Notes: generated by a model from the letters alone, not told the origin. A DNA stretch of 64,000 nt from Achromobacter deleyi (GCF_902859705.1 NZ_CADIJO010000025.1:22507-86506), one strand, 5' to 3'. Counted from the stretch's first letter, positions 11,268 through 19,792 are shown. Made by a program: numbers and translations.

Positions 11268-12962
11268 ATGGATAACTTGACCGGCGCCGAAGCAATGGTG
11301 CGGATGCTGCAACACAACGGCGTCAAACATATTTTCGGCCTGTGCGGCGACACCAGCCTGCCGTTCTACGACGCGCTGTACCGCCTGGACCACGGCATGC
11401 AGCACGTGCTGACCCGTGACGAGCGCAGCGCCGGCTACATGGCCGACGCCTATGCCCGCGTGACTGGCAAGGTCGGCGTCTGCGAAGGCCCGAGCGGCGG
11501 CGGCGCGACCTATCTGCTGCCGGGCCTGGTAGAGGCCAACGAGTCGTCCATTCCCGTGCTGGGCATCACGTCCGACGTGGCGGTGGGCTCGCGCGGCAAG
11601 TACCCTCTGACCGAACTGGACCAGGAAGCCCTGTACCGGCCGCTGACGAAATGGAACCGCACGATCGATCGCGCGGACCAGATTCCCGGCATGGTGCGCG
11701 CCGCGTTTCGCGCGATGACGACCGGCAAGCCCGGCTCGGCGCACTTGTGTTTTCCGTATGACGTCATGAAGCAGCAGGTGGATGCGGCCGACGTGTGGGC
11801 GCAGCCCGAGCACGCGCGCTTTCCGTCGCTGCGCTTCGCGCCGGACCCGGCCGACGTGGCGCGTGCCGCGCAGCGGCTGGTGGGCGCGCGTTCGCCCGTC
11901 ATCATCTGCGGTGGCGGCGTGGTGATCGCCGGTGCCAGTGGCGCCTTGCAGGCATTGGCCGAAAGCTTGAAAGCCGCGGTCTGCGTGACCGTGAGCGGGC
12001 AGGGCAGCCTGGCCGACACGCATCCGCTGAATGCGGGCGTGGTGGGTTCCAACGGGGGCGTGATGGCGACGCGCGACGTAGTGGCCGCGGCCGACGTGGT
12101 GCTGTTCGTGGGGTGCCGCGCCGGGTCGACGTCGACCGAACACTGGCGTTTCCCGAACCGCGATGTGCCGATCCTGCACATCGACATCGATCCGATGGTG
12201 ATCGGCGCCAATTACCTGACCGAGGTCGGTCTGGTGGGCGATGCCAAGCTGGCACTGGAAGCCTTGGGCGCCGAAGTGCAGGCGCGCCTGGCGCACCGGC
12301 CGTCCGATGCGGTCGATGGCGCCGTGCTGGCAGGCCGTGCCAAGGCCGCACGCCGGGCGCAGCTCGAGCCCCTGGCCGCCAGCCTGGACGCGCCGATCCG
12401 CCCCGAACGCGTGGTGCAGTCGCTGAACCGCCTGTTGCCCGATGACGCGGTGGTGTGCGCGGACCCGGGCACGCCTTGCCCGTATTTTTCGGCCTACTAC
12501 GATGTATCGCGCCCCGGTCGCCACTTCATCACCAATCGTGCACATGGCGCGCTGGGCTTCTCGATGTCGGCGGCGCTGGGCGCCTGGGTGGGCCGGCCGC
12601 AGGCCAAGTGCGTGTCCGTGATGGGCGACGGCAGCTTCGGCTTCACGGTGGGCGAGCTGGAGACCATCGTGCGCCACAAGGCGCCGCTGCTGATGATCGT
12701 GTTTTCGAATTCGGTCTACGGCTGGATCAAGGCCAGCCAGAAGGCCGGCTACGACAAGCGCTACTACAGCGTCGATTTCGACCGCACCGACCACGCCCGC
12801 ATTGCCGAAGCCTACGGCGTGAAGGCCTGGCGGGTGGAAGACCCGGCCAAGCTGGACGCGGCGATCAAGGCGGCGATGGAGCATGACGGCCCGACGCTGA
12901 TCGACGTGGTGGCGCAGCCGTTGCAGGACACGGCGGCGCCGGTGAGCCAATGGATGGGCTGA
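11268..12962 (+). CDS. Thiamine-diphosphate-dependent enzyme, acetolactate-synthase-like
   Basis: A 564-residue ThDP enzyme with the three domains of the acetolactate synthase / 2-oxo acid decarboxylase superfamily. The cofactor-activating Glu is E52 (TRDERSAGYMADAYAR), the middle domain about 190-335, and the ThDP/Mg motif GDGS near 453 with the Asn of VFSNSVYG near 481. The family includes acetolactate synthases, decarboxylases and sulfoacetaldehyde acetyltransferase; the substrate here is not clear. A TTGGAGAAG ribosome site precedes the ATG. It ends at a strong terminator shared with the convergent dioxygenase gene. The GntR-Bug-ThDP order argues for catabolic use rather than branched-chain amino acid synthesis. 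Confidence 0.85.
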   Translation: MDNLTGAEAMVRMLQHNGVKHIFGLCGDTSLPFYDALYRLDHGMQHVLTRDERSAGYMADAYARVTGKVGVCEGPSGGGATYLLPGLVEANESSIPVLGITSDVAVGSRGKYPLTELDQEALYRPLTKWNRTIDRADQIPGMVRAAFRAMTTGKPGSAHLCFPYDVMKQQVDAADVWAQPEHARFPSLRFAPDPADVARAAQRLVGARSPVIICGGGVVIAGASGALQALAESLKAAVCVTVSGQGSLADTHPLNAGVVGSNGGVMATRDVVAAADVVLFVGCRAGSTSTEHWRFPNRDVPILHIDIDPMVIGANYLTEVGLVGDAKLALEALGAEVQARLAHRPSDAVDGAVLAGRAKAARRAQLEPLAASLDAPIRPERVVQSLNRLLPDDAVVCADPGTPCPYFSAYYDVSRPGRHFITNRAHGALGFSMSAALGAWVGRPQAKCVSVMGDGSFGFTVGELETIVRHKAPLLMIVFSNSVYGWIKASQKAGYDKRYYSVDFDRTDHARIAEAYGVKAWRVEDPAKLDAAIKAAMEHDGPTLIDVVAQPLQDTAAPVSQWMG

Positions 12963-12974
12963 GGCCCAAACGAG

Positions 12975-13002
12975 AACGGGGCCTGCGGGCCCCGTTTTTT
13001 TT
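12975..13002. terminator. Intrinsic terminator after the ThDP gene
   Basis: Perfect 9-bp stem AACGGGGCC / GGCCCCGTT with loop TGCG and a run of eight T on the plus strand. It ends the GntR-Bug-ThDP operon and lies just past the 3' end of the convergent dioxygenase gene. Confidence 0.9.
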
Positions 13003-13007
13003 CGCGT

Positions 13008-13544
13008 TCAGTGCGCCGCGGGCGTGGGCACCAGGTGATTGACGCCGGTGCACAGGTCGGCCTGGTCGACGCCGTAGATGTGCAGCGACACGGCGATGCC
13101 GGGGCCGGCGTTGCCCAGGCGGTGGATCTGGCGCAAACCTTGCGTGGCGGTGACGATGTCGCCAGGACGGCGGCGGGCCTCGCCGCAGGCGATGGCGGCG
13201 GCCGCATCGGGATCCCAGCGGTAGTGGGTTTCGGCCAGCTCGCCCTGCAGGACCTGGTAGGTGCACCAGGTCTTGTGGCCATGTACCGGGCTGAATTGCC
13301 CCGGACGCCAGATCAGATAGGCCACCGTGAAGGCGCCATGCGGATCGGCATAGGCAATGTGGCGGGTGTAGGTGTCGGCGCGGCCGGCGCGCAGGTCTTC
13401 GGGCAGGTTTTGCAGCATGTCGCCGGCATTGGCGACGCTGGCGGCCAGGTCGCGCAGCAGCGCGCGCGCCGCATTCAGCTGGGCAGCCTGCACCGACTCG
13501 CATAGCGAGCGCAGATCGGCGGCGGCAAGTTGGACAGAAGGCAT
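13008..13544 (-). CDS. Cysteine dioxygenase family protein (thiol dioxygenase cupin)
   Basis: A 178-residue cupin. The iron ligands are visible as His88 and His90 in PVHGHKTW and His141 in QIHRLGN, with the LQGELAETHY strand between them. This matches the thiol dioxygenase group that oxidises cysteine or 3-mercaptopropionate to sulfinates. The ATG at 13544 is preceded by AGGGGGAT. The gene is convergent with the ThDP enzyme and transcribed away from the SDR, so it probably has its own promoter at about 13550-13700. Which thiol it uses cannot be read from sequence. Confidence 0.82.
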   Translation of the reverse strand: MPSVQLAAADLRSLCESVQAAQLNAARALLRDLAASVANAGDMLQNLPEDLRAGRADTYTRHIAYADPHGAFTVAYLIWRPGQFSPVHGHKTWCTYQVLQGELAETHYRWDPDAAAAIACGEARRRPGDIVTATQGLRQIHRLGNAGPGIAVSLHIYGVDQADLCTGVNHLVPTPAAH

Positions 13545-13708
13545 GTGTATCCCCCTGAATGACAAGCCTTCATCTTAGGGATTCGCCGTGGAATGCCTTT
13601 GCCAAATTCGCCCGTTTGGCAGGGAAGATTGGAAAAAAATTCCATCCCGCAGGCCCTCTGGCGCTCCTATACTGGTCCGCTTCTTGGCACAACTCTGGGG
13701 AGTCTGGC

Positions 13709-14488
13709 ATGGATCTGGGTATCAGCGGCAAGACCGCATTGGTGTTCGGCGGCAGCCGCGGCATGGGCCGCGCGTGCGCCCTGCAATTGGCGCGCGAGGG
13801 CGTGGCGGTGACCATCGCTGCCCGCAATCCGCAGACGCTGGAACAGGCCGCGGCCGAGATTTCCCGCGAAACGGGCATCGGCGTGGGTTGGGTCTCGGCC
13901 GACCTGACGCTGGACTCGGGGCGCGAGGCCGCGCTGGCCGCGTGCCCGCATCCGGACATTCTCATCAACAACGCCGATGGCCCGATGCCGGGCGATTTCC
14001 GCGACTGGAGCCACGAGGACTGGATCGCCGCGCTGGATTCGATGATGCTGGGGCCCATCGACATGATCCGCCGCGTGGTGGACGGCATGATCGAGCGGCG
14101 CTTCGGGCGCATCGTCAATATCGTGTCGCGCAGCGTCAAGGCGCCGCACGCCGAGCTGGGGCTGTCCAATGGGGCGCGGGCCGGCCTGATCGGCTTTGTC
14201 GGCGGCCTGGCGCGCCAGACCGTGCGCCACAACGTGACCATCAACAACCTGCTGCCCGGCGCCTTCGCCACCGATGCCCAGGCCCGCCACATCCGCGGCA
14301 TGCTGGAACAGACCGGCAAGACCTTCGAGCAGTTGTGGGACGAGCGCGGCCGCGCCAGCCCCGCGGGCCGCTACGGCCAGCCTGAAGAACTGGGCGCGCT
14401 GTGCGCCTATGTGTGCTCGGCGCAGGCCAGCTACATGACGGCACAGAACATCCTGCTCGATGGCGGCGGCTACCCGGGCACGTATTGA
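13709..14488 (+). CDS. Atypical short-chain dehydrogenase/reductase lacking the YxxxK pair
   Basis: A 259-residue Rossmann protein. The cofactor loop is GGSRGMGRA (about 14-22), NNADGP is the NNAG equivalent, and the C-terminus LLDGGGYPGTY is typical of FabG-like SDRs. The catalytic Ser is kept (S140 in IVSRS), but the segment ELGLSNGARAGL puts Ser153 where the catalytic Tyr should be and Arg157 where the Lys should be. It may bind NAD(P) and do different chemistry, or be a non-canonical reductase. The ATG at 13709 starts at the canonical MDLGISGKTALV. The Lrp gene follows after 86 bases. Confidence 0.85.
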   Translation: MDLGISGKTALVFGGSRGMGRACALQLAREGVAVTIAARNPQTLEQAAAEISRETGIGVGWVSADLTLDSGREAALAACPHPDILINNADGPMPGDFRDWSHEDWIAALDSMMLGPIDMIRRVVDGMIERRFGRIVNIVSRSVKAPHAELGLSNGARAGLIGFVGGLARQTVRHNVTINNLLPGAFATDAQARHIRGMLEQTGKTFEQLWDERGRASPAGRYGQPEELGALCAYVCSAQASYMTAQNILLDGGGYPGTY

Positions 14489-14574
14489 GCCGATTGCCGG
14501 GCAAGGGTGTTCCACGGCTGGACGGGCGCAGGTCGACAGGGCAAGATTGGGCCGATATCGCTTGAGGAAACCCC

Positions 14575-15033
14575 ATGGACCAGACGGACATCAAGATCTT
14601 GGCGTTGCTGCAGAAGGACGCCACCTGCTCGGTTGCCGAAATCGCCGAGCAGGTCAATCTGTCCGTCACGCCATGCTGGCGCCGCATCCAGAAGCTCAAG
14701 GACGACGGCGTCATCGCGCGCAACGCCATCCTGCTGGACCCGCGCGCGCTGGGCTTGAACCTGACCGTGTTCGTGTCCATCAAGACCAGCCAGCACAACG
14801 AAAAATGGACGCAGAGCCTGATCAACGCGGTCATGGCGCTGCCCAATGTGGTGGAATTTCACCGGATGGCGGGCGATATCGACTACCTGCTCAAGGTGGT
14901 GGTCGAGGACATGGCGGCCTATGACCGCTTCTATCGCCGCCTGATTGCGGCGGTGGACCTGCTGGACGTCAGCGCCAGCTTCTCGATGGAAGTCATCAAG
15001 AGCACCACCGAGCTGCCGCTGGACGCCGTCTAG
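14575..15033 (+). CDS. Lrp/AsnC family transcriptional regulator
   Basis: A 152-residue regulator. The N-terminal helix-turn-helix (about 2-60) reads TDIKILALLQKDATCSVAEIAE with a recognition helix near VTPCWRRIQKL. The C-terminal RAM/ligand domain (about 65-145) includes MAGDIDYLLKVVV. A GAGGAAA ribosome site precedes the ATG. Such proteins sense amino acids. Its place after the SDR and near a thiol dioxygenase suggests control of that block, but no operator could be assigned with confidence. Confidence 0.92.
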   Translation: MDQTDIKILALLQKDATCSVAEIAEQVNLSVTPCWRRIQKLKDDGVIARNAILLDPRALGLNLTVFVSIKTSQHNEKWTQSLINAVMALPNVVEFHRMAGDIDYLLKVVVEDMAAYDRFYRRLIAAVDLLDVSASFSMEVIKSTTELPLDAV

Positions 15034-15130
15034 CACCTGCCATCCGACGGCCTGCCGGCCGGCTTGGCCCAAGCGCGCAATTTTTTTCCCCTGCGGCCCC
15101 TTCCCGGGAATACAAATTTCTTTCGGGGTG

Positions 15131-15158
15131 TTGCGAGACGGCAATCTCGCAATTCTTT
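15131..15158 (+). terminator. Probable terminator after the Lrp gene
   Basis: Perfect 8-bp stem TTGCGAGA / TCTCGCAA (15131-15138, 15145-15152), loop CGGCAA, followed by TTCTTTT. It separates the Lrp gene from chaC. Confidence 0.65.
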
Positions 15159-15186
15159 TGCGCGGCAGGCGGCGTAGCATATCCGT

Positions 15187-15204
15187 CATTCCAGCTATGG
15201 AATG
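15187..15204. promoter_or_regulatory. Palindrome upstream of chaC
   Basis: Perfect 7-bp inverted repeat CATTCCA / TGGAATG around GCTA, ending 22 bases before the chaC ATG. It could be a repressor operator or a hairpin in the leader that occludes the ribosome site. Confidence 0.4.
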
Positions 15205-15226
15205 AACCGGGATATCAGAGGACCCT

Positions 15227-15838
15227 ATGTCGTTGGCAGTACCCACCGGCTGCGCCGGATTGGCGAAGACGCAACCCGCGTCGGTAGACGAGCTTTTGGC
15301 TGGATGGAACGGCACCGACGATCTCTGGGTGTTCGCCTATGGTTCCCTGATCTGGCACCCCGGTTTTGCCTGGCGCGAGCGTCGCCTGGCGACGGTGCGG
15401 GGTTATCACCGGTCGTTGTGCCTGTGGTCGCATGACCATCGCGGTTCCCCTGACAATCCCGGATTGGTGTTCGGCCTGGATCGCGGCGGCTGTTGCCGCG
15501 GCGTGGCCTTCCTGATCGCCGCGAGCGATGTACCGGCCGTTTTCCAGGCGCTGTGGCGCCGCGAGATGGTCACCGGCGCCTACACCCCCCGCTGGCTGGC
15601 CTGCCATACCGAGCAGGCGCCCGTGCGCGGCCTGGTGTTCCTCTTGAACCGCGCTTGCCAGGAGTACGCCGCCGACCTGTCCGATGACCGTCTGCTGGCC
15701 TCGGTGCGCAACGCGGTCGGGCATTCCGGGCCTTGCCTGGACTACGTGGTGGAAACCGAAAGGGCCTTGCGGGCCCACGGCATCGACGACTGGCGCCTGG
15801 GCGAACTGGTGCGCAGGCTGGGCTTGCAGCCCTGCTGA
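15227..15838 (+). CDS. ChaC-type gamma-glutamylcyclotransferase
   Basis: Cytosolic enzyme of 203 residues expected to degrade glutathione to 5-oxoproline and Cys-Gly. The family's substrate-binding motif VFAYGSLIW is near residue 35, and the catalytic Glu lies in ALWRREMVTGAY. The length matches bacterial ChaC. An AGAGGA ribosome site precedes the ATG. A cysteine-releasing enzyme close to a thiol dioxygenase is suggestive, but a terminator and a palindrome separate it from the Lrp gene, so it is probably its own transcription unit. Confidence 0.9.
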   Translation: MSLAVPTGCAGLAKTQPASVDELLAGWNGTDDLWVFAYGSLIWHPGFAWRERRLATVRGYHRSLCLWSHDHRGSPDNPGLVFGLDRGGCCRGVAFLIAASDVPAVFQALWRREMVTGAYTPRWLACHTEQAPVRGLVFLLNRACQEYAADLSDDRLLASVRNAVGHSGPCLDYVVETERALRAHGIDDWRLGELVRRLGLQPC

Positions 15839-15865
15839 CCCCTTGCCGGCAGGTCGCTGCCGACA

Positions 15866-15890
15866 GAAAAACGGGGCCTTTCGGCCCCGT
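15866..15890. terminator. Bidirectional terminator between chaC and pagP
   Basis: Perfect stem ACGGGGCC / GGCCCCGT with loop TTTC. The AAAA on its left serves as the T tract for pagP on the minus strand. It also closes chaC, though the plus-strand tail is only TAATAT. Confidence 0.8.
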
Positions 15891-15922
15891 AATATCAGAC
15901 TAAATCTTGTGGCGTGGCCGCG

Positions 15923-16477
15923 TCAGAACGACCAGCGGCCAAACATGAACAGCACGTTGCCGGCGCCTCGCGAGCCCGGAATGTACGTGGCGTACAGCAT
16001 GGTGTCCTTGTAGCCGGCCGAGACCAGCGGCAGCACGCCAGGGAACGGCACGTAGCTCATGATGTCGTGGCGCGCCGTCAGGAATACGGTGTAGCCGGCG
16101 CCCAGGCGGACGTTTTCGCTCACGCGGCCGATCTTCAGGAAGCCATATCCGGCGATGGGTTCGACCTTGCTGTGCGAGTCGAGAAACGCCATGGCGTACA
16201 GGCCCTGCCAGTCGCCGTCTTCGTCGTAGATGCTGCGGCCGTAGCCGCCGCCCCAGGCTAATTCATTGAAGCTGTTGATCTTTTCGCGGCTGTACATGGC
16301 GCGGTTGTGCCACGAGTATCCGCTGAAGTAGAGGTCGTTGCCGCCTTCGGTCCAGATCTGGTCGATCCGGTTACAGGCGGACTGCGCCCATGAGGGCAAG
16401 TTTTCACAGGCGTGCGCGGCGGCGCTGAAGGTCGAGAGCAGCAGGCAAAAAAAGGCTGCCCGGAGTCTGGCGGTCAT
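15923..16477 (-). CDS. pagP: Lipid A palmitoyltransferase PagP
   Basis: Outer-membrane acyltransferase that moves palmitate from phospholipid to lipid A, changing resistance to host peptides and TLR4 signalling. It has 184 residues. A signal peptide (about 1-23, AAAHA) is followed by the amphipathic start and the catalytic His in YFSGYSWHNR. The ELAWGGGYGRS and FMFGRWSF C-terminal strands match the eight-stranded PagP barrel. It is convergent with chaC and monocistronic. Single-copy pagP is known in Bordetella relatives. Confidence 0.93.
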   Translation of the reverse strand: MTARLRAAFFCLLLSTFSAAAHACENLPSWAQSACNRIDQIWTEGGNDLYFSGYSWHNRAMYSREKINSFNELAWGGGYGRSIYDEDGDWQGLYAMAFLDSHSKVEPIAGYGFLKIGRVSENVRLGAGYTVFLTARHDIMSYVPFPGVLPLVSAGYKDTMLYATYIPGSRGAGNVLFMFGRWSF

Positions 16478-16610
16478 GGGTGGAACGGAGAATATGATGA
16501 CGATCCCGTTACTGTAACGGAGCGCCTTTCATATTAACTGTCACGCGGCTGTCAAATAGCCGCTGATGACACCCGATGAAACAATGATGCGCACGTCCGT
16601 TGCGGACGCG

Positions 16611-18083
16611 CTACAGCAGGAATATGGTGGCCAGCCCCAGGAAGATGAAAAAGCCCAGCGAGTCGGTGGCGAAGGTGAGCAGCACCGACGAGCCCATGGC
16701 GGGATCCTTGCCGAAGCGGGCCCGCAGCATGGGCACCAGCACGCCGACGGACGCGCCGACCAGCATGTTGCAGATCATGGCGGCCATCATGACCAGGGCG
16801 ATCGACAGCGAATGCGAAATGGCCCAGGCGAACAGGGCGGCGACCACGCTGCCGCACAGGCCCACCATCAGGGTGACGAAGAGTTCGCGCTTGACCAGTT
16901 GCCACAGGTTGCGGCCCGTGATGCGGCCCATGGCCAGGGCACGGATGATCAGCGTCATGGTCTGGTTGCCCGAGTTGCCGCCGATGCCGGCGACGATGGA
17001 CATCAGGAACGCCAGGATCACGATCTGGCTGACCGTGCCTTCGAATTGCGACGCCACGAACGACGCCGTGGCTGCGGTACAGAGGTTGAACAGCAGCCAG
17101 GGCGCACGGTTGCGCAGCGCGGTGCTGACGGGGGCGAAGATGTCTTCTTCTTGCAGACCGGCGCGCGACAGGGCTTGTTCCTGGGAGTCTTCGCGCATCA
17201 CGTCGACGACGTCGGCAATGGTGACGCGGCCGATGAGGCGGCCCTGGTCGTCCATGACGGGGGCGGACACCAGGTCGTAGCGTTCGAAGGCGCCGGCCGC
17301 GTCGGCGTCGGAATCGAGCGGGTTGAGCGCCAGGAAGTCCGAATTCATGACGGCGCGCACTTCGGTTTCAGGTTCGCTGACCAACAGGCGAGACAGGGGC
17401 AGGATGCCTTGCAGTTTGTCTTGCCGGTCGACCACGAAGATCTGGTCGGTGTGGTCGGGCAGTTCGTGCAGGCGGCGCAGGTAGCGCAGCACGACTTCCA
17501 GCGTGACGTCTTCGCGCACGCGGACCATTTCGAAGTCCATGATGGCGCCGACGCTGTCTTCCGGATAGCCCATGGCTTCCAGCAGCTGTGCGCGCTCTTC
17601 TTCGGTCAGGCCCTTCTGGACTTCGGCGACGACGTCCGGCGGCAGGTCGGGCGCCAGGTCGGCCAGCTCGTCGGCGTCCATGTTGCCGGTGGCGGCCACC
17701 AGGTCCTGGCGGTCCATCGCTTCGATCAGCGATTCGCGCACCCAGTCTTCGACCTCGAGCAGCACGTCCGCGTCGTGCTCGGGGCTGACCAGCTTCCAGA
17801 TGGCCTGGCGTTCGTCCTTGGGCAGCGATTCCAGGATGAAGGCGATGTCCGCCGGGTGCAGGCCGTCGAGCAGGGTCTTGAGTTCGGCTTCGTGCTGTCG
17901 ATGCACCAGGTCTTCGACCAGGGTGGCCTTGGCATCGCCTTCTTCCTGGCGATGGACCAGATCGGCGACCAGCTGCTGGCGGCGCAGGCGTTCCTGGACT
18001 TCCGCCAGGGCGTGTTGCGCGTCTTCCGGGTCGAGGCGACGGGGCGTCGCAGGCGGTTTCTGCGCGGCGGCGGACTGCGTCAT
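16611..18083 (-). CDS. mgtE: Magnesium transporter MgtE
   Basis: Inner-membrane Mg2+ channel of 490 residues. The order is an N-terminal MgtE_N domain (about 55-160), a CBS pair (about 165-290) that senses Mg2+, then five membrane helices (about 315-490). The conserved GGNSGNQTMTLIIRAL segment lies in the pore region. An acyl-CoA thioesterase gene ends 10 bases before its start and is probably cotranscribed. The extended charged N-terminus before the MgtE_N domain is common in this bacterial group. Confidence 0.95.
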   Translation of the reverse strand: MTQSAAAQKPPATPRRLDPEDAQHALAEVQERLRRQQLVADLVHRQEEGDAKATLVEDLVHRQHEAELKTLLDGLHPADIAFILESLPKDERQAIWKLVSPEHDADVLLEVEDWVRESLIEAMDRQDLVAATGNMDADELADLAPDLPPDVVAEVQKGLTEEERAQLLEAMGYPEDSVGAIMDFEMVRVREDVTLEVVLRYLRRLHELPDHTDQIFVVDRQDKLQGILPLSRLLVSEPETEVRAVMNSDFLALNPLDSDADAAGAFERYDLVSAPVMDDQGRLIGRVTIADVVDVMREDSQEQALSRAGLQEEDIFAPVSTALRNRAPWLLFNLCTAATASFVASQFEGTVSQIVILAFLMSIVAGIGGNSGNQTMTLIIRALAMGRITGRNLWQLVKRELFVTLMVGLCGSVVAALFAWAISHSLSIALVMMAAMICNMLVGASVGVLVPMLRARFGKDPAMGSSVLLTFATDSLGFFIFLGLATIFLL

Positions 18084-18093
18084 GCGTTACGGC

Positions 18094-18504
18094 TCAAAGA
18101 ATAGGGAGGGGGCGGCTGCGCCGCGCTTCGTCGGTGGCCACGTAGGTCAGCGTGGCTTCGGTGACCTTGACGACTTCGGCGTCCAGCCGCTGGCGTTCGG
18201 CATAGACCTCGACGGACACGGTGACGGAGGTCTTGCCGGTCTTGACGACCGCGGCGTAGAAACTGAGCAGGTCGCCCACGAAAACGGGCTGCTTGAACTG
18301 GAAGGCGTTGACGGCGACGGTGGCCACCCGGCCCGCCGCACGGCGGGCGGCGGGGATGGACCCCGCGATGTCCACCTGGGACATGATCCAGCCGCCGAAA
18401 ACGTCCCCGTGGATATTGGCGTCCGCCGGCATCGGCATGACGCGCAATACCGCGTCGCGATCGGCGGGCAAAGTCGTGAAGGGGGTTTTGGTGCTGGAGG
18501 TCAT
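18094..18504 (-). CDS. Acyl-CoA thioesterase, YciA-like hotdog fold
   Basis: A 136-residue hotdog-fold thioesterase that hydrolyses acyl-CoA. The family segment NIHGDVFGGWIMSQVDIAG (about 32-50) carries the active-site Asp and the helix of the hotdog. The ATG at 18504 is preceded by GGAGCC. It lies 10 bases upstream of mgtE in the same direction. A functional tie to magnesium transport is not evident. Confidence 0.88.
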   Translation of the reverse strand: MTSSTKTPFTTLPADRDAVLRVMPMPADANIHGDVFGGWIMSQVDIAGSIPAARRAAGRVATVAVNAFQFKQPVFVGDLLSFYAAVVKTGKTSVTVSVEVYAERQRLDAEVVKVTEATLTYVATDEARRSRPLPIL

Positions 18505-18544
18505 GCGGCCGGCTCCAATGCAAGGCAACCAGCCGATTATGCAG

Positions 18545-18578
18545 GAAAAACATGGCCCCCGGGCGCGTGCCGGGGGCC
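18545..18578 (-). terminator. Terminator of the YeiH-type transporter gene
   Basis: Perfect 9-bp stem GGCCCCCGG / CCGGGGGCC with loop GCGCGTG. The AAAAA on its left is the T tract on the minus strand. It separates the transporter gene from the thioesterase-mgtE operon. Confidence 0.85.
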
Positions 18579-18601
18579 TGCCGCAGCGGTTTATCGCAGG
18601 A

Positions 18602-19687
18602 TCACGAAGCCAGCTTGACGATGCCGTAGCCGCCCACCAGCAACCAGGCGTAGAGGATCAGGCCCAGCGCCATCACGCGGGGACCGGCCTTGCGGATCTG
18701 GGCGAAGCGGGTTTCGATGCCCAGCGCGGTCATGGCCATGGTCAGGGCGAAGACATCCAGGCGGCGAATGGCGGCGACAGCGTCGGCCGGGATGATGTTG
18801 AGCGAGTTGATGATGGCCAGGACCAGGAAGCCGACCGCGAACCAGGGGATGGGCAGCTTGGCGCCCTTGGCCTGGCCGCCGGCGTGGCTGGCGGCGCTGC
18901 GCAGGTACAGGCCCAGCACCAGCAGCACCGGCACGAGCAGGGCAACTCGGGTCATCTTGACGATGGTGGCGACTTCGGTGGTGGCCGGGTCGATGTTGCT
19001 GGCCGCGCCGACGACCTGGGCCACTTCGTGGATGGTGCCGCCGATATAGATGCCCAGGGCCTGGGTGTCGAATTGAAGCCAGCCGGCGTGGTACAGCACC
19101 GGGTACAGGAACATGGACAGGGTGCCGAACAGCACCACGGTGGCCACGGCTACGGCGCTTTTGTGCGGGGCGGCGCGCAAGGTGGGTTCGAAGGCCAGTA
19201 CGGCGGCCGCGCCGCAGATGGCGCTGCCGGCGGCGGTCAGCATGGCGGTGTCGCGGTCCAGGCCCAACAGGCGCTGGCCCACCAGGGTGCCGATCAGCAG
19301 CGTGCCCACCACCACCGCCACCGATACGGCCAGGCCGGGCAGGCCCACGGCGGCGATCTGCTGGATGCTGATGTTCAGGCCATAGAAGGCCACGGCGATG
19401 CGCAGCAGGCGGCGCGCGGTGAAGTTGACGCCCACGCCCCAGTCGACCGGCATGGTGCCGCGCAGGAAGTTGCCGTACAGCATGCCGCAGACAATGCCGA
19501 CGACCAGCGGCGAGAAACCCAGCTGGCGGATGGCGGGCAGGTCGGCCAGCTGCATGACCGCGGCGGCCATGAGTCCGACGAACAGCACGCCATTGAGCTT
19601 GTCGCGCCAGGGGGTGGCGGTGGCCGCGGGGGCGGCGGCCGGGGGGGAGGAAGAGAGAGGGGCGGTGGCGCTGGTGGCGGAGCTCAT
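18602..19687 (-). CDS. YeiH / UPF0324 family putative exporter
   Basis: A 361-residue polytopic inner-membrane protein with about ten hydrophobic helices. The segments LTAAGSAICGAAAVLA and GTIHEVAQVVGA are hallmarks of the YeiH (Cons_hypoth698) family, which has been annotated as putative sulfate exporters. A low-complexity Ala/Pro/Ser N-terminus precedes the first helix. It is divergent from a LysR gene across a 147-base AT-rich promoter region with a 21-bp palindrome, which is the yeiH-yeiE arrangement seen in other proteobacteria. The transported ion is unproven. Confidence 0.85.
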   Translation of the reverse strand: MSSATSATAPLSSSPPAAAPAATATPWRDKLNGVLFVGLMAAAVMQLADLPAIRQLGFSPLVVGIVCGMLYGNFLRGTMPVDWGVGVNFTARRLLRIAVAFYGLNISIQQIAAVGLPGLAVSVAVVVGTLLIGTLVGQRLLGLDRDTAMLTAAGSAICGAAAVLAFEPTLRAAPHKSAVAVATVVLFGTLSMFLYPVLYHAGWLQFDTQALGIYIGGTIHEVAQVVGAASNIDPATTEVATIVKMTRVALLVPVLLVLGLYLRSAASHAGGQAKGAKLPIPWFAVGFLVLAIINSLNIIPADAVAAIRRLDVFALTMAMTALGIETRFAQIRKAGPRVMALGLILYAWLLVGGYGIVKLAS

Positions 19688-19771
19688 GGCGGGCCTTTGG
19701 GCATATCTAAATAACTAGACGAAATATTAATTTCCGGCCTGTTATTTGAAAAATCTTTATTTTGAATATGT

Positions 19772-19792
19772 AATATCAGAAATTCCGATATT
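19772..19792. promoter_or_regulatory. 21-bp palindrome in the YeiH-LysR divergent promoter
   Basis: Arms AATATC and GATATT flank AGAAATTCC; the spacer is itself symmetric except for one mismatched pair. This T-n-A type symmetric site in the divergent promoter is the expected binding site of the adjacent LysR regulator. Confidence 0.55.
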
